From positions 1 through 7,571 of the forward strand of contig JAICEV010000160.1 in assembly GCA_025923975.1 (NCBI GenBank): a stretch of 7,571 bases of DNA, read 5' to 3'. Origin of the DNA: Propionibacteriaceae bacterium. GTDB lineage: Bacteria; Actinomycetota; Actinomycetes; Propionibacteriales; Propionibacteriaceae. Below are positions 1 to 5,861 of the stretch, piece by piece; position 1 is the stretch's first letter; every line of letters starts with the position of its first letter. The position numbers and the translations under genes are program-made. The notes under the pieces are model-generated. The model searched no databases and was not told the origin of the DNA. It saw nothing but the letters and a program-made list of their open reading frames with translations.

Positions 1-162
1 GATCACTACGACGTGATCGCCGAACGCTATTCCGTCGCGCTGGCCGCGGGCGCCCAGCCGGTGCGGTCTCGTGAGATCGTGACACTGCTGATAGCTGCCG
101 GGTTGCGTCGCCGCCGCCCGTCGCGCCTGGCACCGCCCGGCCGAACTGACGAGCGCCCCTAG
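1..162 (+). CDS. C-terminal end of an unrecognised protein (5' truncated)
   Basis: Frame 1 is open from the first base to a TAG at 160-162 and encodes 53 visible residues. They begin DHYDVIAERYSVALAAGAQP, continue through a plausible amphipathic helix (EIVTLLIAAGL), and end in a basic, Pro/Arg-rich tail (RRRRPSRLAPPGRTDERP). I recognise no family. Codon third positions are GC-rich as in the other genes, which supports real coding sequence, but the fragment is short and its start lies outside the window. It ends 59 bases before the zinc-finger gene. That gap holds a possible promoter, so this gene need not belong to the downstream operon. A chance open frame is the alternative. Confidence 0.45.
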   Translation, partial: DHYDVIAERYSVALAAGAQPVRSREIVTLLIAAGLRRRRPSRLAPPGRTDERP

Positions 163-192
163 TGAACTGCTGGTCTGGCGTTGCGCGCAGAC

Positions 193-198
193 TAGATT
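193..198 (+). promoter_or_regulatory. Possible -10 element for the zinc finger/flavoprotein/kinase operon
   Basis: TAGATT fits the actinobacterial TANNNT -10 pattern and lies about 10 bases before the ribosome binding site of the zinc-finger gene, giving a transcript leader of roughly 17 bases. No convincing -35 is seen 16-18 bases upstream (CTGGTC at 170-175 is a poor match). The call rests on position and the -10 alone. Confidence 0.3.
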
Positions 199-207
199 GA
201 CGCGAAG

Positions 208-214
208 AAAGGAG
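208..214 (+). promoter_or_regulatory. Ribosome binding site of the zinc-finger gene
   Basis: AAAGGAG ends 7 bases before the GTG at 222. This strong Shine-Dalgarno match at ideal spacing fixes the GTG as the start of the small zinc-finger protein. Confidence 0.75.
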
Positions 215-221
215 CCGGCCC

Positions 222-485
222 GTGACTAGTTGCGTCCATCTCGACGCCACTCCGCTGACCCCACCGCCCAGCGAGTTCCAAGCCGCCTGCAGTGATTGCC
301 TCGCCGTGGGTGGGCACTGGGTCCATCTGCGTCGCTGCCTCAGTTGTAACCACGTCGGTTGCTGTGACTCCTCGACGGCGCGGCATGCCAGTGCACACGC
401 TCGTGCCAGCGGTCATCCGGTTGTTGCATCGGCTGAGCCGGGCGAGAACTGGCGTTGGTGCTACGTCGATGAGGTCGGTACATGA
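222..485 (+). CDS. UBP-type zinc finger protein
   Basis: This 87-residue protein is essentially one ZnF-UBP domain, the fold that in eukaryotic deubiquitinases and HDAC6 binds the free C-terminus of ubiquitin. Candidate zinc ligands are in the family order: C4-x-H6, C23-xx-C26, C39-xx-C42, C47/C48, H55-xxx-H59 and H65. The C-terminal WRWCYVDE is also typical of bacterial stand-alone members. There is no signal peptide or membrane segment, so it should be cytosolic. The GTG start is supported by AAAGGAG 7 bases upstream. Its stop overlaps the next start (ATGA, 482-485), so it is translationally coupled to the receiver-flavoprotein and probably works with it. The ligand is unknown. By inference it could bind a flexible protein tail or act as a docking or redox-sensitive partner. 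The domain call is firm, the role is not. Confidence 0.88.
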   Translation: MTSCVHLDATPLTPPPSEFQAACSDCLAVGGHWVHLRRCLSCNHVGCCDSSTARHASAHARASGHPVVASAEPGENWRWCYVDEVGT

Positions 486-2173
486 CAGCGCCGGCTGCGG
501 ATGTGCGAACGGAGCGGTCCGAACGTCCGGTGCTGCTGACCGTTGACGATGACCCCAGCGTGTCGCGTGCCGTAGCACGTGATCTGCGCCGCCGCTACGG
601 TGCGGACTATCGCATCGTGCGCGCCGACTCGGGCGAGGAGGCGTTGCAGGCGATCAAGGAGGTTGTCTTACGCGGTGAGCAGGTGGCTGCGATCCTGGCC
701 GACTATCGGATGCCACGGATGAATGGGGTCGACTTCCTTGAACAGGCGATGGACCTCGTGCCGCGGGCCCGCCGGGCACTGGTCACCGCGTACGCCGACA
801 CTAATGCGGCAATCCAGGCGATCAATCTGGTCGATGTTGATCACTACTTGCTGAAGCCCTGGGAGCCACCAGAAGAGAAGTTCTATCCAGTCGTCGATGA
901 ACTGTTGGAAGTCTGGCAGCGCGAGGGCAAGCATCCGGAACACAAGATCAAGATCTTGGGCCACCCGTGGTCGGCGGCCTCGTATGAGATACGCGACTTC
1001 CTGGCTCGCAACATGGTGCCCTATCGCTGGTACAACATTGGCGATCCGGACGGCGCGAAGCTGCTTGCCGCGGCTGGTGCTGAATACAGCCAAGCACCAA
1101 TTGTGATCACCAGGGATGGGCAGCCGTTGGTGCAGCCCAGCCTGCTGGAAGTGGCGAATGCTGTCGGACTCAGCACCACCCCGCAGGGCAAGTTCTACGA
1201 CGTCGTGATCATCGGTGGTGGCCCTGCTGGTCTCGGTGCTGCTGTGTACGCGGCGTCCGAGGGCCTCAATACGGTGGTCGTGGAGCGAGCGGCGGCAGGT
1301 GGCCAGGCCGGGCAGAGCTCACGGATCGAGAACTACCTCGGCTTTCCCGATGGAGTTACCGGCGATCAGTTGACTGACCGGGCGCGACGGCAGGCGATGC
1401 GCTTCGGAGCCGAGATGCTGACTGCACGGACGGTGATCGGACTGGACGTCAGAGGCCCAGCAAGGCAGGTCTGGTTCGACGATGGATCCTCAGTGTTGAC
1501 CCACGCGGTCGTGCTCGCGACTGGGGTCAGTTATCGCCAGCTTGATGCGGCGGGCGTTCCCGAGCTGGTCGGGCGCGGCGTCTACTACGGCTCCTCAGCC
1601 ACCCAAGCCGAGTCATGCGTGAATGATCACGTGATCATTGTCGGCGGCGCGAACTCCGCTGGTCAGGCAGCGGTGTTCTTCTCCAGATACGCCACCAAGG
1701 TCACTATGGCGGTACGCGGCGGCTCGCTGGAGAAAGCCATGTCGTCGTACCTGATTGAACAGATCGCTTCTCTACCCAATATCGAAGTCCGGCTCAACAC
1801 ATCCGTGAAGAGCTGCTCAGGCGAGGGTCGGCTGCAATGCGTCAGCTTTGTTGATCACGCCGGTGGTCATGAGGTGGTCGACGCCGGGCATCTCTTCGTC
1901 TTCATCGGGGCAGCGCCGCTCACCGACTGGCTTCCCGAATCCGTGGTACGGGACTCAACTGGTTTCGTGGTCACCGGCCCAGATCTGACCGTCGGTGGCA
2001 AGCGGCCTCCGTCTTGGGATCTGGAGCGTGACCCGTATCTCCTGGAGTCGAGCATTCCGGGCGTCTTTGTGGCCGGTGATGTCCGCGCTCAGTCGGTAAA
2101 GCGCGTAGCCTCCGCGGTCGGCGAAGGGGCACTCGCTGTCACTTTGGTCCATCGGTACCTGGCGGAACAGTAG
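482..2173 (+). CDS. Response regulator fused to a thioredoxin-reductase-like FAD/NAD(P) oxidoreductase
   Basis: This 563-residue protein has three parts. Residues 17-145 form a CheY-like receiver with acidic pocket D22-D24, phospho-acceptor D74 (ADYRMP), T102 and K125 (LKPW), all intact. Residues 154-230 resemble a glutaredoxin/thioredoxin fold with a likely cis-Pro at P206, but WSAAS (163-167) stands where WCxxC would be. Residues 237-563 form a TrxB-like two-dinucleotide-fold module: FAD-binding GGGPAG (245-250), GGQAG (273-277), a second nucleotide fold VGGANSAGQAA (387-397), and AGDVR (531-535) near the flavin. The TrxB CxxC pair is missing: GVYYGSSATQ (367-376) replaces it, and only three unpaired cysteines exist (C379, C445, C453). 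The ATG follows GAGG (471-474) by 7 bases and overlaps the zinc-finger stop. Databases tend to call this family a fused response regulator/thioredoxin-disulfide reductase. The fold is secure; thioredoxin reduction is doubtful. A flavin-dependent activity controlled by phosphorylation is inferred. Confidence 0.92.
   Translation: MTAPAADVRTERSERPVLLTVDDDPSVSRAVARDLRRRYGADYRIVRADSGEEALQAIKEVVLRGEQVAAILADYRMPRMNGVDFLEQAMDLVPRARRALVTAYADTNAAIQAINLVDVDHYLLKPWEPPEEKFYPVVDELLEVWQREGKHPEHKIKILGHPWSAASYEIRDFLARNMVPYRWYNIGDPDGAKLLAAAGAEYSQAPIVITRDGQPLVQPSLLEVANAVGLSTTPQGKFYDVVIIGGGPAGLGAAVYAASEGLNTVVVERAAAGGQAGQSSRIENYLGFPDGVTGDQLTDRARRQAMRFGAEMLTARTVIGLDVRGPARQVWFDDGSSVLTHAVVLATGVSYRQLDAAGVPELVGRGVYYGSSATQAESCVNDHVIIVGGANSAGQAAVFFSRYATKVTMAVRGGSLEKAMSSYLIEQIASLPNIEVRLNTSVKSCSGEGRLQCVSFVDHAGGHEVVDAGHLFVFIGAAPLTDWLPESVVRDSTGFVVTGPDLTVGGKRPPSWDLERDPYLLESSIPGVFVAGDVRAQSVKRVASAVGEGALAVTLVHRYLAEQ
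1622..1639. repeat. Perfect 18-bp palindrome inside the flavoprotein gene
   Basis: AATGATCACGTGATCATT equals its own reverse complement. It lies in the codons for NDHVII (381-386), at the start of the second nucleotide-binding fold. It contains two GATC sites flanking a central CACGTG. It may simply reflect codon choice plus the general GATC richness of the window; a protein-binding role is not shown. Confidence 0.6.
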
Positions 2174-2176
2174 GAG
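2173..2176 (+). promoter_or_regulatory. Ribosome binding site that decides the kinase start
   Basis: GGAG overlaps the last base of the flavoprotein stop codon (TAG, 2171-2173). It lies 6 bases before the ATG at 2183 but directly abuts the in-frame TTG at 2177. Normal spacing therefore selects the ATG, removing two residues from the longest open frame. Confidence 0.7.
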
Positions 2177-2182
2177 TTGATC

Positions 2183-3634
2183 ATGAGCGAACAGATCGCC
2201 GAGGCGGTGAGATTGAGCCCGTCGGAGCTGCGCACGCTGTTCCTGTTCGAGTCGTTGGAGGATGATCAGCTGGCCTGGCTGAGTGAGAACGGATATTGCC
2301 AGACCTGGTCGGGGGGGCAGTCTGTCTATAACGAGGGCGAACCGGCGACGTGTTTTTTCATCCTGCTCTCCGGAACGTTGTCTATGCATCGGCGGGTCGA
2401 AAACACCGAAGTGGAGACGGCACGTACGAACCAACGCGGCGTCTACGCCGGAGCCACCCAGTCGTTCGTCAAGGGCTTGGCTGAGCAGCCATATTGGGCC
2501 TCGGTGCGAGCCGTGACCGATTGTGATTTCTGGGTGATCGCGGCGATGGAGTTCGGCGAGAAGTTTCGGGAGTGGTTCCCTATGGCGGTACATCTGCTCG
2601 AGGGCATGACCGTCGGATTCCGTTCCAGCCAGGCAATTATCGGACAACGGGAGCGTCTGCTTTCACTGGGCCGGCTGTCGGCTGGGCTAACGCATGAGCT
2701 GAACAATCCGGCGGCTGCTGCGGTGCGCGCCACGGCATCACTACGGGAACGAGTCAGCAAGATGCGGGGCAAGCTCGCGCATCTGGCTACTGCTGACGTC
2801 GACCCCAAGGCCCTGGTAGCGCTTACCGACCTCCAAGAGGCGGCGGTGGAAAAGATGGCTAAGGCCGAGAAGCTGACGCCGATGGAGGTCGGCGAAGCCG
2901 AAGACCAGCTCTCCGACTGGCTTGATGATCATGGCCTGGATGACGCGTGGGACCTCGCACCTACGCTGGTCGCCGCCGGAGTGGACACCGATTGGCTCGA
3001 CGAGGTGGCTGAGTCAGTGCCGGCGACACTCCTAGCCGACGCCCTGCACTGGGTCACCTATGCGCTCGAGACCGAGCAACTCATGCTGGAAATCGAGGAT
3101 TCGACGCATCGGATTTCCGCGCTGGTAGGTGCCGCCAAGCAGTACTCACAGATGGATCGAGCAGCACATCAGGACATCGATGTTCGCGACGGCCTGAACA
3201 GCACCTTGGTCATGTTCAAACACAAGATCAATGAATCGGGCAAGATCACATTGGTGAAGGATTACGACGAGTCGCTGCCAATGATCCCGGCGCATCCGGC
3301 TGAGCTGAACCAGGTGTGGACGAACCTGATCGACAACGCGATTCATGCCATGCCTGACGGCGGAACGCTGACTATCCGGACATCGCAGGATGACGGCTGG
3401 GTGCTGGTCGAGATCTGCGATACCGGTATCGGCATACCGGAAGAGATGCAGCAGAAGATCTTCGAGCCGTTCTTCACCACCAAACCGGTGGGCGAGGGCA
3501 CCGGACTCGGCCTCGACATCTCCTATCGAGTGATCACCCAGCGCCACGGCGGCGACCTGCGGGTCAGATCACATCCTGGCGACACACGGTTCCAGGTCAG
3601 GTTGCCGCTGACGGAACCACCCTCGTTCGGCTGA
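2183..3634 (+). CDS. Soluble sensor histidine kinase with N-terminal cyclic-nucleotide-binding-like domain
   Basis: This 483-residue kinase has no membrane segment. Residues about 16-140 form a CRP-type sensor barrel (GEPATCFFILLSGTLSMHRR is the diagnostic stretch). The H-box is at 162-182, with phospho-acceptor H171 in THELNNP. An unusually long, charged, mostly helical section of about 120 residues (roughly 190-310) precedes the second part of the dimerisation region (YSQMDR, 321-326). The HATPase domain follows: N-box around N381/N385 (NLIDNAIHAM), DTGIG (413-417), FEPFFTTK (427-434) and GTGLGL (439-444). All catalytic motifs are intact. In the sensor barrel, alignment with CRP puts Tyr104 and Trp105 where CRP has Arg82 and Ser83, so canonical cAMP binding is unlikely. 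It starts 9 bases after the receiver-flavoprotein stop and is almost certainly its cognate kinase (inference from the operon). It ends 4 bases from the convergent helR stop. Confidence 0.9.
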   Translation: MSEQIAEAVRLSPSELRTLFLFESLEDDQLAWLSENGYCQTWSGGQSVYNEGEPATCFFILLSGTLSMHRRVENTEVETARTNQRGVYAGATQSFVKGLAEQPYWASVRAVTDCDFWVIAAMEFGEKFREWFPMAVHLLEGMTVGFRSSQAIIGQRERLLSLGRLSAGLTHELNNPAAAAVRATASLRERVSKMRGKLAHLATADVDPKALVALTDLQEAAVEKMAKAEKLTPMEVGEAEDQLSDWLDDHGLDDAWDLAPTLVAAGVDTDWLDEVAESVPATLLADALHWVTYALETEQLMLEIEDSTHRISALVGAAKQYSQMDRAAHQDIDVRDGLNSTLVMFKHKINESGKITLVKDYDESLPMIPAHPAELNQVWTNLIDNAIHAMPDGGTLTIRTSQDDGWVLVEICDTGIGIPEEMQQKIFEPFFTTKPVGEGTGLGLDISYRVITQRHGGDLRVRSHPGDTRFQVRLPLTEPPSFG

Positions 3635-3638
3635 GCAC

Positions 3639-5720
3639 TCAGGCCACCAGGGCAGCCGGCATTTCGGCCGCATGCACCACCACCAGTGACGTGACCGCAC
3701 GAGTGAGACAGACATAGAGCCGGCGGAGGCCTGTCACCTGATCAGGTTCACCCGCCACGATCTCCGCCGGCTCCAAGAGCACTACGTGATCGAACTCAAG
3801 GCCTTTGGCCAGAGCTGCCGGAACCAAGATCGGCTTGCGGAGCTGAGCGCCATCAGTCTCTTTGCTGGCGCCATCGGTCCGAGCATCGAAGATTTCGGGG
3901 GCTTCGCCGAGCAGGTCGTAGTCCAGCTGGTTGTTGTTCAGCAGCTTTCGAACAGGTGGCACGGCGGCCTCAGCAACGATCACTCCCACTGTGCCTTCGT
4001 TGCGCATCGTCTGTCTGATGGCCTCAACTAGCTCATCGTCGATCCGGATGCTGGAGCGTACGTCGAGCTCGCCACGGTGCCGTCGTACGGAATGCGGCGG
4101 TCTCAGCGCTGGAGCGATCTGCGGCAGCAACCGAGCCGCGAAATCGATCACAGCGCCGGGTACCCGGAAACCAGCGCTGAGCTCGGAGATCGCGGCGTCC
4201 GGATGGCCTAGATGCGCGAGCGACTCCTGCCACGAGCGTGTTGCCCACGGTGTGGTCGCCTGAGCAAGATCACCGAGGACAGTGACGGAGCCGGTGGTGG
4301 CGCGTCGCCCCACGGCCCGCAGCATCATCGGCGATAAGTCTTGCGCTTCGTCAACGATCACGTGGCCCCGGCTCGGCGTACGCTGCAGCAGATCTGCGGC
4401 CTCGTCGATCAAGATCACGTCAGCCAGCGTCCAGCGGGCAGCGGCAGCTGATCGAGGTGGCTTGCTCATCATGATCAGCTGCTGCTCTTCAGGACTGAGA
4501 ATGCCATCAGCCGCGGCGGCCAGGAACTCGGCATCGGTCAGCAGCTTGATGATCAGCTTGACTGGATCGAGGGTGGGCCACAGTGCATCGGCGTACGCCC
4601 GCACCGGCTTGCTCCGCGCGACCGCGTCCTGGACCCGATCGTCAGGGGAGTCACCGCCCGCCTCCATCCGCAGCAGCACCTGGTGAGCCAGCCGCTGCGG
4701 CAACATCACTCGCCCCGCCTCGTAGCGCACACCGCGTTGGCGCAGCTCGTCGACGACCTCGGCTGTCAGATAGGCGCCGACCCGCCACTGGTACGCCCCG
4801 CGCGGTACTACCAACGGTGCCGTCGCGGTGCCGAGGTGGCTCCACACGGCACGATGCAGCACCTCGGCCATCCGTGCATCTCCCTTGATCAATGCCGCGG
4901 GAACGGTGTCGAACCCACGAACCGTGACACCGTTGGCCTGACAGACCAGCGAGGTCACCGTGGTCTGCGCCGCATCGATTTCGCCGAGAGCGGGCAAGAC
5001 ATCAGCGATGTAGGACAAGAAGCTGTCGTTCGGGCCGACGACCAGCACTCCGGAGCGGGCCAACTGCTCGCGAAACGCATAGAGCAAATAGGCAGCTCGA
5101 TGGAGGCCGATCGCAGTCTTGCCGGTGCCGGGCGCACCTTGAACGCAAAGGGATTGGCTGAGGCCAGCTCGGACGATGCTGTCCTGTTCCGGCTGGATGG
5201 TGGCCACGATGTCGCGCATCGGACCGGTCCGAGGACGCTCGATCTCCGACTCCATGATGTCGGAGTGCGCTGCCTCGCCAGGTCCGGTCAGATCCTCGTC
5301 CTCGTACGCGGTCAGCTGGCCGTGCGAGAAGCCGAACCGCCGGCGCAGCCGTACGCCCATGGGCTGGCCTGGTCGTGCCTGGTAGAAGGGCCGTGACATG
5401 CCCGCGCGCCAATCGATCACCAGTGGCTCGCCACCCGCCTCGCCAGTGACGTGACGTCGCCCGATGTAGAGCGTCTCGTCTTGCTCGGCGCCGAGGCTGG
5501 CGTCGTAGTCGAGTCGGCCGAAGAAGAGCGGCACGTTTGGATCATCCTCGAGGGCCTTCATCCGGCGGTAGAGCGCCTGCTTCAGGTGCTCGGTCGACAC
5601 GTGATCCCCACCGAAGGCCTCAAGATTTGCCGTGTGTTGCTGCATCCGCTGCAGGGCGGCCCTGGATTTGATGAGATGGCTGCGTTCCCGGGCCAGGATG
5701 TCGACCGCGGTTTCAGGCAT
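3639..5720 (-). CDS. helR: HelD/HelR-type RNA polymerase-recycling ATPase
   Basis: This 693-residue superfamily 1 (UvrD-like) protein has an N-terminal coiled coil (about 7-60) and the conserved HelD stretch DETLYIGRRHV...VIDWRAGMSRPFYQA (81-115). ATPase motifs follow in order: Q-motif IQPEQD (175-180), Walker A GAPGTGKT (195-202), Walker B VDEAQD (456-461), GDLAQAT (483-489), FRVPG (518-522), KGLEFDHV (639-646) and RLYVCLTRA (667-675). The region between Walker A and B (about 260-450) corresponds to the arm that actinobacterial HelD places in the RNA polymerase primary channel; the coiled coil enters the secondary channel. The family uses ATP to release stalled RNA polymerase from nucleic acid, and HelR members confer tolerance to rifamycins. 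Length fits actinobacterial members. The ATG is preceded by GGAG with 8-base spacing, and a good promoter lies upstream. HelR as opposed to another HelD subtype is the less certain part. Confidence 0.9.
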   Translation of the reverse strand: MPETAVDILARERSHLIKSRAALQRMQQHTANLEAFGGDHVSTEHLKQALYRRMKALEDDPNVPLFFGRLDYDASLGAEQDETLYIGRRHVTGEAGGEPLVIDWRAGMSRPFYQARPGQPMGVRLRRRFGFSHGQLTAYEDEDLTGPGEAAHSDIMESEIERPRTGPMRDIVATIQPEQDSIVRAGLSQSLCVQGAPGTGKTAIGLHRAAYLLYAFREQLARSGVLVVGPNDSFLSYIADVLPALGEIDAAQTTVTSLVCQANGVTVRGFDTVPAALIKGDARMAEVLHRAVWSHLGTATAPLVVPRGAYQWRVGAYLTAEVVDELRQRGVRYEAGRVMLPQRLAHQVLLRMEAGGDSPDDRVQDAVARSKPVRAYADALWPTLDPVKLIIKLLTDAEFLAAAADGILSPEEQQLIMMSKPPRSAAAARWTLADVILIDEAADLLQRTPSRGHVIVDEAQDLSPMMLRAVGRRATTGSVTVLGDLAQATTPWATRSWQESLAHLGHPDAAISELSAGFRVPGAVIDFAARLLPQIAPALRPPHSVRRHRGELDVRSSIRIDDELVEAIRQTMRNEGTVGVIVAEAAVPPVRKLLNNNQLDYDLLGEAPEIFDARTDGASKETDGAQLRKPILVPAALAKGLEFDHVVLLEPAEIVAGEPDQVTGLRRLYVCLTRAVTSLVVVHAAEMPAALVA

Positions 5721-5728
5721 GCGAACAG

Positions 5729-5732
5729 CTCC
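5729..5732 (-). promoter_or_regulatory. Ribosome binding site of helR
   Basis: Read on the minus strand, GGAG lies 8 bases before the ATG (5718-5720). This supports the chosen helR start. Confidence 0.6.
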
Positions 5733-5767
5733 GATGCTGGATCGGTGGACGTGGGGAGCGAGGGGTC

Positions 5768-5796
5768 ACGCTACTCGCAGCCGGGTGCGATGTCCA
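5768..5796 (-). promoter_or_regulatory. Probable helR promoter (-35 and -10)
   Basis: On the minus strand, TGGACA (5791-5796, five of six bases of TTGACA) is followed after exactly 17 bases by TAGCGT (5768-5773, fitting TANNNT). Transcription would start near 5761, giving a leader of about 40 bases that includes the GGAG site. No copy of the rifamycin-associated element (an inverted repeat of GGGGCTTGC) is visible between 5721 and 5861, so drug induction through that element is not supported. Confidence 0.5.
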
Positions 5797-5848
5797 CGGG
5801 TTTTCTGCCGGAGGTCCGGGGTGCATGAGGGCACGATCTGGCTACTCG

Positions 5849-5855
5849 TAAGGTG
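5849..5855 (+). promoter_or_regulatory. NUDIX gene start signal: either a -10 element or a ribosome binding site
   Basis: TAAGGT (5849-5854) fits the TANNNT -10 pattern and ends 7 bases before the GTG at 5862, the spacing seen for leaderless actinobacterial genes. The overlapping AAGGTG (5850-5855) is a passable Shine-Dalgarno at 6 bases. No clear -35 is visible. Both readings support the GTG as the start. Confidence 0.4.
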
Positions 5856-5861
5856 TAGGCC

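Noticed and set aside
192..578. Minus-strand open frame of 128 codons over the zinc-finger gene
   Set aside because: It is antisense to two well-supported genes, its translation looks like low-complexity GC-frame noise, and it has no recognisable domain.
2177..2182. TTG at 2177 as the kinase start, two codons upstream of the ATG
   Set aside because: The GGAG ribosome binding site (2173-2176) touches this TTG with no spacer; the ATG at 2183 has normal 6-base spacing.
3418..3431. Perfect 14-bp palindrome CGATACCGGTATCG
   Set aside because: It falls on the DTGIG motif of the kinase ATPase domain, whose codons (GAT ACC GGT ATC) produce this palindrome naturally.
3631..3642. CTGAGCACTCAG across the two convergent stop codons as a terminator
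   Set aside because: Five-base arms around a 2-base centre cannot form a usable hairpin, and there is no U-tract.
4683..5396. Plus-strand open frame of 237 codons inside helR
   Set aside because: It is antisense to a gene with all HelD motifs in order; its translation matches no family and it is a codon-bias shadow.
5770..5848. Direct repeat GCTACTCG at 5770-5777 and 5841-5848 in the divergent promoter region
   Set aside because: Only 8 bases long and 71 bases apart; chance is adequate, and the copies do not sit at equivalent places relative to the two promoters.
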